Positions 7,503-15,325 are shown, counted from the stretch's first letter. The stretch: 64,000 nt of DNA from Parabacteroides sp. TM07-1AC (GCF_003480915.1 NZ_QUKD01000015.1:77431-141430), one strand, 5' to 3'. Program-made: numbers and translations. The notes: generated by a model from the sequence alone, not told the origin.

Positions 7503-8654
7503 TTATAAACAGGGGTATTGCGGAAGGTCTGCCGGAATAACGGCGATACATTCCGTTTCAATCAACCATCCCGGACGACATACCGGTGCCAGTACGATCA
7601 GGTGCGGCATATCCGGGTGATGGGTGCGGATATAGCGGTTCACTTCCTCGTAATCTGCCGGGTCGCGGAGATAGACGATAGCCTGCATGATATCGGCAAC
7701 GGAAGCTCCGGCCTCCTGCAACAGGACGCTGATGTTTTCCATCATCCGTTCAGTCTGTTTCAATATATCTCCGGGGTGAACGATCTCTCCCCGGTTGTCG
7801 ATACTGGCTGTTCCCGACAGGAATATCTGTTTCCTGTCGCCGTACGAAACGGCTGTGCCCCGTTCAAAAGTGACGCCATATTCATAGGTCGGATTTAAAT
7901 GGGTAGGGGCATAGAGGAATTGTATCTGTTCCGGTAGCAGACCGTCTACTGTATAGGCATCCATCTGCACCAGCACTTCCGGGTCGGCGTGACGGCCCTC
8001 TATCCCGGTACTGGTTATATAATGTGTTTTCTCCGTCAGGTTCTGTGTGATGAAAACTTCCTTGCGGGCTTTTACGACACCTGCATAGTTTACATCTACG
8101 TTTTGTACGAAGAACCAGGTACGGATGCAGTCGGCAGCCAGCGTACAATGCTGTTCGGTCAGTTGCAACACATAATCGTTCAATAACAGCCGGGTCTGGT
8201 ATTCAGAGGTGGCCGCCTTGTTGTGTGCACCGCCGGTCCAGAGGTGGCGATACTTATTATGAGATGCTTCGAACATACCGGAATTGTAGGTTTCCGTAGT
8301 CATATCTGTTTGCATATAAGCCCATAGTGCTATTTTAGTACCGTTTAGCGGAGCTTGTTGTACAATCGATAATGCACAAAACGGGTTTTCGCATTCCCGT
8401 TCCATCAACCGTTCCGTCTGATTCGCCGCATCACTCAGGAAATACCGGCGGAATATAGCGACGGCTTTACCGGCTTCTTCTTTTGTTACTGTTTCGTATG
8501 CTTTTTGTAATTTATCCAGCTGTTCCGTAAACGGCAATGAAGGGTTGGTAACAGAAAATAGTATATGATATTCCGTTACCCCTCCCTTGCCTTCAAAAGA
8601 ACAAATTTGAGCGTGTATAAAGTCTTGTTCGTATGTTTTTGTTTTGAATGCCAT
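7503..8654 (-). CDS. RidA/chorismatase-like protein (copy 2)
   Basis: A 383-residue paralogue of the protein at 4918-6063. Shared motifs run along the whole length: AIFRRYFLSDAANQT, CALSIVQQAPLNGTKIALWA, IRTWFFVQNVDVNY, GVVKARKEVF, FLSGTASIDNRGEIVHPGD and APVCRPGWLIETE. The C-terminal part is the RidA fold. The conserved Cys-Arg and Glu at the end match the chorismatase ending. Conservation of the central IQFLYAPTHLNPTYEYGVTF block in both copies suggests that the non-RidA half carries function too. It begins 10 nt after the upstream cytochrome lipoprotein gene, which ties the Rid/hemerythrin/LuxR modules to the periplasmic redox genes. Confidence 0.75.
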   Translation of the reverse strand: MAFKTKTYEQDFIHAQICSFEGKGGVTEYHILFSVTNPSLPFTEQLDKLQKAYETVTKEEAGKAVAIFRRYFLSDAANQTERLMERECENPFCALSIVQQAPLNGTKIALWAYMQTDMTTETYNSGMFEASHNKYRHLWTGGAHNKAATSEYQTRLLLNDYVLQLTEQHCTLAADCIRTWFFVQNVDVNYAGVVKARKEVFITQNLTEKTHYITSTGIEGRHADPEVLVQMDAYTVDGLLPEQIQFLYAPTHLNPTYEYGVTFERGTAVSYGDRKQIFLSGTASIDNRGEIVHPGDILKQTERMMENISVLLQEAGASVADIMQAIVYLRDPADYEEVNRYIRTHHPDMPHLIVLAPVCRPGWLIETECIAVIPADLPQYPCL

Positions 8655-8664
8655 AATTATAAAT

Positions 8665-9378
8665 TTATTCTTGGGCTCCCCCTTCGATCCAACTCTTCAA
8701 AAGAGAAATCTTTTCGGGTGAACCGGATAACAAATCATTATGATAATGGTTGCTCGCCCCTTCTGTCAGTACATCCATGATGAAGCTGTTATCTGCATCA
8801 CCAGGCTTTACAAGCATTTTCCCTTCATTCGAAGAGTTCGCTTTTACATTGACCAAAGCACTGTAACTTTTTCCTTCAGTCAGATATAGACCATCTGCAG
8901 CACTGGCCCCGGCCCCATGACAGCCGGTACAGCTAGCATCAAAAATGCTTTTTTGTATGCCATTGAATAAACTCGCATTGACCGTACCTATATCCAGCTT
9001 TAGCGTATCGGATGAATCCGTAAAATCCGTTTGATAGAAACTGACAATACGTTTTCTCAATTTATTGATAACACAAACTTCTATCTGGTTGACTTCGTTT
9101 GAAATGCCTTTTAAAATAAGGTCCATCGAACCATCGTCTGCAGTTGTCACTGTTTTGGCGACCGCAGCATATTCATCATCCTTTTTAAATCCGGCGACAA
9201 CAATCGTATAATCGCTGGGCCAGGTTTGAACACCCTGGATAGTAGCTGTAACCCTGGCTATGCCTCCCTCTATCTCTACGTGTCTGCCCTCGTCGTAAAT
9301 TTTGCCGTCATCGCAGGAAACGAAAAGACAAGAGAATAGTAGCGCATTGATTATGAATGAAAAAAACTTTCTATTCAT
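8665..9378 (-). CDS. Lipoprotein with a single c-type heme motif
   Basis: Exported 237-residue lipoprotein: a hydrophobic N-terminus ends in LFVSC, with Cys22 as the acylated residue. After an N-terminal beta-rich part of about 120 residues comes KSIFDASCTGCHGAGASAAD, a c-type heme site (CxxCH) in the style of planctomycete-type cytochrome domains. Downstream GDADNSFIMDVL and a His/Met-containing NHYHND region could supply the distal ligand. It is probably an electron carrier at the outer or inner membrane face, pairing with the di-heme oxidoreductase encoded two genes upstream. The porin gene upstream is 10 nt away and the Rid gene downstream is 10 nt away. Confidence 0.82.
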   Translation of the reverse strand: MNRKFFSFIINALLFSCLFVSCDDGKIYDEGRHVEIEGGIARVTATIQGVQTWPSDYTIVVAGFKKDDEYAAVAKTVTTADDGSMDLILKGISNEVNQIEVCVINKLRKRIVSFYQTDFTDSSDTLKLDIGTVNASLFNGIQKSIFDASCTGCHGAGASAADGLYLTEGKSYSALVNVKANSSNEGKMLVKPGDADNSFIMDVLTEGASNHYHNDLLSGSPEKISLLKSWIEGGAQE

Positions 9379-9388
9379 GGTGTGACAA

Positions 9389-10603
9389 TTAGAATGTATA
9401 TTGAAGCAAAACTGTTCCTGAATGCATAGCTAACCCTAGATCATCGTTATCACGATCAAGCTGTGTGTCATGTCCTGTACGTCCGATGAACTGATACATT
9501 GCCTGTAATTTCAGATTACATCCAGTAAAGAAATAGTTGAATCCGACTGCGGGCATATTCAGGAAACCGTTTGTGTCAACTCCGTTGCGGTTAAAGAAAT
9601 CGTAGCGGGCCGTCGCTTGCAGGCGATTGGTTACAAAATAACCGCCTTGTACATATCCGCCCAGATAGTTATAACTTTCATCTATTTTCTGTCGTTTGGT
9701 GAAACCAACGTTCATATAATAGAGCTCTGCTCCCAGATAAAGACGGTTTTTCAACATGGCAAATTCTGCACCGGCACGGTAATCGTTTGTACTTTCATTT
9801 TCGCTTTCTACATTTAAAGACGTTGATAGGCCGAATAATATTTTATCTTCTTTCAGACGATTGGGGTTTCCTTGATTAGACGGCATAACACCTTTTGGCA
9901 TGTAAGTAATACGTCCGGCATATAATAAAGAAGGGATATGCCAATCATCGCTGAATGTTTTTGAAGCCACGTTTACGGAGCTGCCTGTACCATTAAATAT
10001 ACCTACTTCATAGCCGAATTTTTCTTTGATTAATCCGTGGACTTCTACACCCAGGTCAAAACCTGTGCCGATATTGGGAGTTACGGCATTCAGTGAATAA
10101 GGTAGAATGACAGGTGCTGTCAGTGAAACAGGAAGAGTAGGCATCAGTGTCTCTCCTAATGTTGTCAGATAAGCATGCGCGAACGGTGTTTTGAACTTAC
10201 CCGCGCGTATGGCAAAGCTTTCTTTGAGTTTTACGTCAAACCAAGCCTGTTGCAGAATACCACCTCCGCTTGCGGCTGCATTGATAGACAGGTTGAATGT
10301 AACCATATTGAACGCTTTTCCTGTAAAACCGAGAATGGCGTATGGGATGGAAAAACCGGAATTTGCAATGTTGTCTTGATTATAAGCAGGATCCAAACCT
10401 TCATCATCGTAATAATTGATATTTGCACTGGTTTGAACGAGCATATAAGGCTTAAAAACGAAATCGCCTTTTTTAGTACCGATAGTGAAACCTTCTTTGC
10501 CGGACAAAGATACCACCCCGTTTTCCGTATCTTCTTCGTGCTGGGCCAGTACTGTTAATGGTAAGAACAGTAATGCAATGATTGTAGTTATTAGTTGTTT
10601 CAT
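9389..10603 (-). CDS. Outer-membrane porin of the OprO/OprP-like type
   Basis: A 404-residue beta-barrel protein with a signal peptide (MKQLITTIIALLFLPLTVLAQ). It shows alternating aromatic/hydrophobic strands, a GKFKTPFAHAYLTTLGE segment typical of phosphate-selective porin (OprO/OprP) relatives, and a terminal aromatic residue (LLQYTF) as expected for BAM-dependent insertion. It lies 16 nt after the di-heme oxidoreductase gene and 10 nt before the cytochrome lipoprotein gene. It probably provides an outer-membrane path for the substrate of the periplasmic redox proteins. Substrate is unknown; phosphate is not implied by family membership alone. Confidence 0.8.
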   Translation of the reverse strand: MKQLITTIIALLFLPLTVLAQHEEDTENGVVSLSGKEGFTIGTKKGDFVFKPYMLVQTSANINYYDDEGLDPAYNQDNIANSGFSIPYAILGFTGKAFNMVTFNLSINAAASGGGILQQAWFDVKLKESFAIRAGKFKTPFAHAYLTTLGETLMPTLPVSLTAPVILPYSLNAVTPNIGTGFDLGVEVHGLIKEKFGYEVGIFNGTGSSVNVASKTFSDDWHIPSLLYAGRITYMPKGVMPSNQGNPNRLKEDKILFGLSTSLNVESENESTNDYRAGAEFAMLKNRLYLGAELYYMNVGFTKRQKIDESYNYLGGYVQGGYFVTNRLQATARYDFFNRNGVDTNGFLNMPAVGFNYFFTGCNLKLQAMYQFIGRTGHDTQLDRDNDDLGLAMHSGTVLLQYTF

Positions 10604-10619
10604 CTTTGTTGTCTTGCTA

Positions 10620-12047
10620 TTATAATGAATTGATAAATGTGATTAACGCATCACGGTCTTCTTTACTCATTTTCTTAAATAAATTCTTGGATGCCTCTCC
10701 TTCACCTCCGTGCCACATGATGGCTTCAACCAGGTTGCGGGCACGTCCGTCATGGAGATAGTAAGTATGTCCGTTGACTGTTTCTTGAAGGCCGATTCCC
10801 CATAAAGGAGTGGTACGCCATTCATTGCCGCGTGCCAGGCCGCTGACATAGTTGTCGTTCAGTCCAACTCCCATAATCTCAGATCCCATGTCATGCAATA
10901 GAAAGTCGGAATACGGATGGATGGTTTGTCCTCCCAGCCAGGGTAATTGTGTCCCATTCAATAAGGCGGCACCGCGTGTCTTGGTGTGCAGCGTTGTTAC
11001 GTGGCATAGGTGACATTTGGCTTCGTAGAATTTTTGTTCTCCTTTGATTACCTGCGGATCATTGACGTTTCTTCGGGCCGGAACACCCAGGGCATGCAGA
11101 TAAAGGTCCACATTTTCCATCTCTTCTGTCGAGACATCCAGTTGATCATACGAAAGGCCCATCATGCTTCCCTGATCCATTTGTATCTGTCCTTCGCAGA
11201 TCTCTTCCGGATAACGACTGTTTGTTACACCCATATCGCTGGAAAAACCGAGTTCAATGGTCAAGTCTGCGTGCTGTGCCTTATTGCCGGACAGGCCCAG
11301 ACGCATGACGCCTCGTTCGGAAATATAGTTGCAACGGCCGCTGATTCCATATTCAGGATAATTACTTTTTGCAGCAAGTGCTTCGATCTCTGTCGGATCG
11401 AGTGCCATCATCTGCCCCATGCCGACATGGCGTAAAGGAATACGTACGGTACAGAACAGATCCTTTGGAGCGATACTGTCGGCATACCATTCTGAAATCG
11501 AATATTCAGGTTTACATAACTCGTATGTTTCGCCATCAGGAAACGAGAACGTTTCGTATGTATATTCAACGGAAAGTTTACCTTCCGGCTTTACGCCATA
11601 TATGGCCTGGTCGTGCAATACACGGCCGTAGTTTTTGAATTGTGCCCCGTTTCTTTTGGCGATATAAACCAGCATGGAAGAAAATCCGTAGCTTCCGGAG
11701 CCTCCTTCGCTCCATAATGTCGGCTTGGTTCGTCCGGCATTACGATGGCAGCTTCCACAGGAATAACCCGCATACACCGGGCCGAGGCCACCACCTGTGC
11801 CGTTACTACTCGTGCGTACGTCGTCATACAATCTATCTCCATTATTAAACCGGGTCGAATATTTACCTGATACCCAGTCTGCTTCTGTGTCGTATGCTAC
11901 GGATGAATTGAGGAAGATAGTCGAAGTTCCGGCTGAGAGCGCATAATTATTAGGAACTTCTACATCATCCATATCTATCCCTTCTTTTTCGCAGGAACAG
12001 AGTGGAGCTAGGAACAACAGAGGAAAAAACAGATGTCGAAATTTCAT
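10620..12047 (-). CDS. Di-heme oxidoreductase lipoprotein (DUF1111, thiol oxidoreductase-like)
   Basis: A 475-residue exported lipoprotein (lipobox ending at Cys19). It has two c-heme sites: CGSCH at residues 97-101 and CHLCH in the C-terminal third (EAKCHLCHVTTLHTK). The intervening RFNNGDRLYDD, GPVYAGYSC, SGRCNYISERGVMRLGLSG and LYLHALGVPARRN stretches and the C-terminal WRTTPLWGIGLQ...YLHDGRARNLVEAIMWHGGEG block are typical of the DUF1111 di-heme oxidoreductase family. In other bacteria this family is encoded beside imelysin-like proteins in iron-regulated operons, and the same pairing is seen here. It is probably a periplasmic or surface redox enzyme with the monoheme lipoprotein as partner. 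Confidence 0.9.
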   Translation of the reverse strand: MKFRHLFFPLLFLAPLCSCEKEGIDMDDVEVPNNYALSAGTSTIFLNSSVAYDTEADWVSGKYSTRFNNGDRLYDDVRTSSNGTGGGLGPVYAGYSCGSCHRNAGRTKPTLWSEGGSGSYGFSSMLVYIAKRNGAQFKNYGRVLHDQAIYGVKPEGKLSVEYTYETFSFPDGETYELCKPEYSISEWYADSIAPKDLFCTVRIPLRHVGMGQMMALDPTEIEALAAKSNYPEYGISGRCNYISERGVMRLGLSGNKAQHADLTIELGFSSDMGVTNSRYPEEICEGQIQMDQGSMMGLSYDQLDVSTEEMENVDLYLHALGVPARRNVNDPQVIKGEQKFYEAKCHLCHVTTLHTKTRGAALLNGTQLPWLGGQTIHPYSDFLLHDMGSEIMGVGLNDNYVSGLARGNEWRTTPLWGIGLQETVNGHTYYLHDGRARNLVEAIMWHGGEGEASKNLFKKMSKEDRDALITFINSL

Positions 12048-12111
12048 ATTGATTTTTCTTTATTTTTGATCAGATCTTATTCGTTTGAAATCCATTGTCA
12101 AACGTTCCAAA

Positions 12112-12153
12112 GCCTTGGAGTAGCCAGGTCGCATAACCGGGCTACTTCAAGGC
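12112..12153 (-). promoter_or_regulatory. Intergenic hairpin between imelysin and di-heme oxidoreductase genes
   Basis: The 143-nt gap contains a 14-bp stem with one mismatch (GCCTTGGAGTAGCC against GGCTACTTCAAGGC) and a 14-nt loop. No T-run follows it in the transcribed (minus) direction, so it looks more like an mRNA-stabilising or processing hairpin, or a weak attenuator, than a strong terminator. It could set different levels of the upstream porin/imelysin messages and the downstream genes. Confidence 0.5.
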
Positions 12154-12190
12154 ATTATGTAATAGTGAAAAAGATTCACCTGGTTATTTT

Positions 12191-13375
12191 TTAGTTGTTT
12201 ACTTTACGCGGTTTTCCGTCTTTAAACAATAGGTATTCCAAGGTGTGATAACCACGTACATTCTGTGCAGCTTCTACCGAAGCACTGTCGTCGTCTTCAT
12301 CCCATTCCATTTTGTCGAAGTTACCTGATTCCAAGATACTAACAATCATGTTCTGGTCTAAAGGCCAGCTATCCATGTTAGGATCAAGACCCTCTGTGTC
12401 AACCGGACCGAACAGGAAGCCTTCGCTCTTTTCCCATGGTTCGCGAGCAACAAGCCATGCTTCGCTGGCTGCATCGAAATTGCTATTGCTCGGACTATTC
12501 TTGAACTGTTTAACAGCTTCGAACAAGGCTGCATTCTTTTCCATCAACGATTTGTAGGTCGGCAACACTACGTAGTCTGTGTATTGAACCAGGATTGCTT
12601 CCAGCTTGCTGTCGTTCGGTGTATTTTCATAGGCAGCACGTACGGCAGCTTTTACTTCTTTCAGAATATTTTCCAATGAAAGACAAGCTTCCTGAGCGGC
12701 TAATGCTTCATCACTGTTGATGTTGTTGCGGAAAGGCTGCGGGATATTCTGGATAGCTTCGGCTGTCGCATGGATGGCGTCATTCAACTTCTTGTTCATA
12801 TCGGCATCCATTGCCTCAACCAATTTATAAATAGAGCTTGTCTGAATATCATTTTGGTCGTTTGCATCGTTGGCAGAAACCGTTCCGTAATAAGAGTTAC
12901 GGATTGACCAGATGTTATTGGTATAGTCGTCGCGTGAATGCCAGCTATACCATGATTCTACGGCATAAAGTGCACCTTCTTTATCTCCTGAATTATATTT
13001 GTCAAGAGGGTCACCAATCTTTGCACTACCTACTTCGTTGGCGATTTCGGCGCATTTGTCGAAAATCTGTTCGATACCGTTCAATGCCGTTTTGATGCTT
13101 GTCTCGCCTCCGATATTATGTTTCTTGAATGCTTCTGCATAAGGACCAGCCCCTTTGTAGTCTTCATTCCAATATTTATATAAATTGGCAGCATCATTTT
13201 TAAGCAAGCTGGCAACGTTATACATGTAATTACCCCATGCCTCCGCATTTTCAGCAGAGTAGTCAAGATCTGTCGGTGTTTCCGTTTGAGGATCGTCGTC
13301 ATCGTTTGAGCAAGCACTGAATGTCAGAGCTATACTTAACATAAATGCAGCAAATGATAAAAACTTCTTTTTCAT
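12191..13375 (-). CDS. Imelysin-like (peptidase M75 family) lipoprotein
   Basis: A 394-residue lipoprotein; the signal peptide ends in LTFSAC with Cys22 as lipid site, followed by an acidic linker (SNDDDDPQTETP). The helical body and the near-C-terminal GYHTLEYLLFKDGKPR match the GxHxxE signature of imelysin/ICMP/EfeO-like proteins. Other features are AWLVAREPWEKSEGFLFGPVDTEGLDP and SWPLD in the second helical half. Members occur in iron-uptake or iron-regulated operons, commonly with DUF1111 oxidoreductases; peptidase activity has been reported for some but is not general. Here the DUF1111 gene lies immediately downstream. A metal- or heme-handling role at the cell envelope is inferred. Confidence 0.88.
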   Translation of the reverse strand: MKKKFLSFAAFMLSIALTFSACSNDDDDPQTETPTDLDYSAENAEAWGNYMYNVASLLKNDAANLYKYWNEDYKGAGPYAEAFKKHNIGGETSIKTALNGIEQIFDKCAEIANEVGSAKIGDPLDKYNSGDKEGALYAVESWYSWHSRDDYTNNIWSIRNSYYGTVSANDANDQNDIQTSSIYKLVEAMDADMNKKLNDAIHATAEAIQNIPQPFRNNINSDEALAAQEACLSLENILKEVKAAVRAAYENTPNDSKLEAILVQYTDYVVLPTYKSLMEKNAALFEAVKQFKNSPSNSNFDAASEAWLVAREPWEKSEGFLFGPVDTEGLDPNMDSWPLDQNMIVSILESGNFDKMEWDEDDDSASVEAAQNVRGYHTLEYLLFKDGKPRKVNN

Positions 13376-13415
13376 TTTCTTCTGTTATTAAAATAGATTT
13401 ATATTATTTCATTCT

Positions 13416-14744
13416 TTATTTGTTGATGAACCAGCCTACATAAGCAACTGCTAAACTGAACTCGTTTTCGCTGTTGTATTTTCCTCCGCCGATTTTGCGT
13501 GTTGTATAATCAGCTTTAACAACCAGGTTGGGGAGTGCATACCAGTTAACTCCGGCAGTCCACATACTTACTTTATCACGAAGGTCCATGGTCTGTTTAC
13601 CTTCGCCCTTCTCTTGCGGATTGTAATATTCGTAACGCGCAAACGGATAAATTACCGGGACTTTCTTATTCTCTTTGAAGATAGAGCGAAGGTTAACGCC
13701 GACTTCGCCGGCATAGCTGACTGCATTTTTAGCAACCGGGGTAAGACGGCTGTAAGGAGATGTATTACTTTGTGTACCTATTTTGCCGGAAAGAGCTTCG
13801 GCATTGCTTAAGCTTCCGTAAATCAGATTTCCCCGGACTGTTACATACTTGTTTTTGTACTGAAGGTCTGCCGTGTAAATGCGTAGCGGACTTTTTCCTA
13901 TACTGACAAATGTGTGCGGTTTATCAGAGTTTGCACCTACGTTGTTACAATAATAGAATGAGGCTCCGACTCTTAATCCGGGAACGCCTTCATAATTTAA
14001 ACGACCTACGTAAGCAGGAGAAGTAAAGTTGTCTGTTTCGAAAATACCTTGTTTGCCTCCTGCAACCCATTCGTCGCGCGAGAATCCGCAGGCATTTAAT
14101 CCGGAAACAACCAACGCTTCATAACTGAAGCGAGTATAATCTCTACCAAATGTACCGAACACTTCGATACCGTTTTCATGCCATGTGGAGGGGATAAGCG
14201 TTGCTTCTCCTTCAGGGCGGGATGTACCGAAGAAGTTGATAGGTTCATGATGCGCGTTCGTTAAACCGACCGGAACGATAATATGTCCCACCCGGACATT
14301 GAATGCGGGGTGGATTAACCGTGTGATATGAAACTGTTCCAGTGCCACTTCGCCACCTTTTTCGACTTCAGTTTCATATTCTCCGTTTTCTGTATTTTCA
14401 AGTTCATAAGCAGTACCTGTACCACCCGCTTCGAATTCAATTTCTGCCCCTAATATCCATTTAGGATTAAATTTATAGTCGAAAGCTACAACGAAACGAG
14501 GGATAGAGATTGAGTTTCTGTTTGTTTTTGCATTTCCATTATTCCCTCCGTAAAAGCGGTTGATACCATAATCCATAAAATTCGCTAGGATTTCACCATA
14601 ACCGCCAAATCTAAATTTATCATAACCGCTGGCATAAATCTTTGCCGATTCATCTGCCGCTGTTGACTCTTCGTTGCTCTGTGCAAAGGCTGTTGCACAG
14701 GATCCAAGTAGAGTGATAGCCAACAAATTTGTTAATTTTCTCAT
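13416..14744 (-). CDS. Outer-membrane porin-like beta-barrel protein, first gene of the array
   Basis: A 442-residue exported protein with signal peptide (LTNLLAITLLGSCATAFAQ). It has porin-like alternating strands: KFRFGGYGEILANFMDYGIN, RISIPRFVVAFDYKF-like repeats, ARYEYYNPQEKGEGKQTMDL and an AVAYVGWFINK end. The FGTSRPEGEATLIPSTWHEN segment and VRVGHIIVPVGLTNAHHEP resemble bacterial porins without a TonB-dependent plug. The start lies only ~20 nt downstream of a good -7/-33 promoter, giving a very short 5' leader. It is separated by 40 nt from the imelysin-like gene and is probably co-transcribed with it. Substrate unknown. Confidence 0.8.
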   Translation of the reverse strand: MRKLTNLLAITLLGSCATAFAQSNEESTAADESAKIYASGYDKFRFGGYGEILANFMDYGINRFYGGNNGNAKTNRNSISIPRFVVAFDYKFNPKWILGAEIEFEAGGTGTAYELENTENGEYETEVEKGGEVALEQFHITRLIHPAFNVRVGHIIVPVGLTNAHHEPINFFGTSRPEGEATLIPSTWHENGIEVFGTFGRDYTRFSYEALVVSGLNACGFSRDEWVAGGKQGIFETDNFTSPAYVGRLNYEGVPGLRVGASFYYCNNVGANSDKPHTFVSIGKSPLRIYTADLQYKNKYVTVRGNLIYGSLSNAEALSGKIGTQSNTSPYSRLTPVAKNAVSYAGEVGVNLRSIFKENKKVPVIYPFARYEYYNPQEKGEGKQTMDLRDKVSMWTAGVNWYALPNLVVKADYTTRKIGGGKYNSENEFSLAVAYVGWFINK

Positions 14745-14763
14745 TGCCTTTTGAAATTTTTGG

Positions 14764-14794
14764 CAAAATTAGGGCGGTTAAAAAGTATGCGCAA
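14764..14794 (-). promoter_or_regulatory. Bacteroidetes-type promoter for the porin/imelysin/cytochrome array
   Basis: On the minus strand TAATTTTG (14764-14771) fits the -7 consensus TAnnTTTG, and TTG (14792-14794) lies exactly 20 nt upstream. Transcription would begin near 14757, 13 nt before the ATG at 14744. Confidence 0.65.
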
Positions 14795-14825
14795 TCGCGT
14801 ATAGTAGGTATAAATTACCCGATGC

Positions 14826-14832
14826 TACCTAT
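14826..14832 (+). promoter_or_regulatory. NarL-like heptamer TACCTAT
   Basis: TACCTAT fits the heptamer TACYYMT known for NarL-family regulators. It forms a loose inverted pair with TAGGTA at 14805-14810. It lies about 30 bp upstream of the array promoter -33 element. Inferred as a possible operator for the two LuxR regulators of the array. Confidence 0.3.
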
Positions 14833-14915
14833 TTGTGGGTATTGTGTGGTGTTTTACTGGAAAAATGCTGTAAAATCCCTATTAATGGTTAGAGATGAGT
14901 AAGTTTTACATATAT

Positions 14916-14922
14916 ATAGGTA
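14916..14922 (-). promoter_or_regulatory. NarL-like heptamer abutting the first small-RNA promoter
   Basis: ATAGGTA on the plus strand is the exact complement of TACCTAT and abuts the -33 TTG at 14923. The same arrangement recurs at the second small-RNA promoter. Confidence 0.35.
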
Positions 14923-14953
14923 TTGCAGGTACTTTTATATGACTTTACCTTTG
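14923..14953 (+). promoter_or_regulatory. Promoter of small transcript 1
   Basis: TTG at 14923-14925 and TACCTTTG at 14946-14953 (TAnnTTTG), separated by 20 nt. The spacing and the upstream TAGGTATTG string are identical at 16001-16037. The start of transcription is expected near 14960. Confidence 0.7.
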
Positions 14954-15051
14954 CATCATCAATTAAGTTTTACTATTAGTATAATCGTCCTGACCGAAAC
15001 CGAAATTGTTGATTTTTATGTACACCTATTATTTATAAGGTAAATACCCAA

Positions 15052-15096
15052 ATGAAAGGGATTTTTTATTGGTTGTTCCTTTCATATAAAAGATGA
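15052..15096 (+). CDS. Tiny ORF, 14 residues, FYWLF core
   Basis: ATG at 15052 opens a 14-codon frame, MKGIFYWLFLSYKR, ending at TGA 15094-15096, which is just inside the terminator stem. The frame spans the conserved hairpin of small transcript 1. The paralogous unit encodes MSECFYWLFPT at the same place. The shared FYWLF core may reflect selection on a hydrophobic peptide, or only on the invariant RNA loop that encodes it. No convincing ribosome-binding site is visible, but Bacteroidetes often lack one. Confidence 0.35.
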   Translation: MKGIFYWLFLSYKR

Positions 15097-15125
15097 GTCA
15101 TTCTGTGAAGAATGGCTCTTTTTTT
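15095..15125 (+). terminator. Intrinsic terminator of small transcript 1
   Basis: GAGTCATTCT pairs with AGAATGGCTC (10 bp, one G-U) around a GTGA (GNRA) tetraloop, followed by seven T. Confidence 0.88.
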
Positions 15126-15161
15126 ATTTACAACAGATACCCATTCTTTTCTTATTCTTTA

Positions 15162-15169
15162 TATCTTTG
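15162..15169 (+). promoter_or_regulatory. Candidate -7 element for the HU-like gene
   Basis: TATCTTTG fits TAnnTTTG. No TTG lies at the expected -33 place. If used, the transcript would begin near 15176 and start with the 21-bp inverted repeat at 15182-15275, leaving a leader of about 150 nt before the ATG at 15326. Confidence 0.4.
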
Positions 15170-15181
15170 TTTTCTAAAAAT

Positions 15182-15275
15182 TAATCGTTCGATAGCCGTT
15201 CTTTATTCATTCGACTAATATCAAACGAATAGATGACAGCCGTTGAACGAGTAGAGAACGGCTATCGAACGATTA
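15182..15275. repeat. Perfect 21-bp inverted repeat with a 52-nt spacer
   Basis: The arm 15182-15202 (TAATCGTTCGATAGCCGTTC plus one T) is the exact complement of 15255-15275. Inside the loop a second short palindrome (ATTCG...CGAAT) could stack on it. It lies between small transcript 1 and the HU-like gene. TTCGATAGCCG also occurs at 48831 and, as TTTCGATAGCTGT, twice at 63953-63987. It could be a 5'-leader structure, a binding site for a nucleoid protein, or a mobile-repeat remnant. Confidence 0.85.
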
Positions 15276-15325
15276 GTTTTTAGTGAGAAAAGAATTTGTT
15301 ACTTTAAAATAATACCATATAATCT

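Larger units (their letters stand above)
14960..15125 (+). ncRNA. Putative structured small RNA 1 (or tiny-peptide mRNA)
   Basis: A free-standing transcription unit of about 165 nt with its own promoter and a strong terminator at 15095-15125; no long ORF. It holds the 16-mer ACTATTAGTATAATCG (14972-14987) shared with the unit at 16.05 kb. It also has a hairpin with ATGAAAGG (15052-15059) pairing to CCTTTCAT (15078-15085) around the loop GATTTTTTATTGGTTGTT. The paralogous unit keeps the loop but has different, still complementary, stem sequences. The region between (14988-15051) is not conserved between the two and may be the target-specific part. No Rfam family was recognised by eye. Confidence 0.7.

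Noticed and set aside
9389..10603. Phosphate-specific porin function
   Set aside because: Family resemblance to OprO/OprP does not establish phosphate selectivity, and no phosphate genes are nearby.
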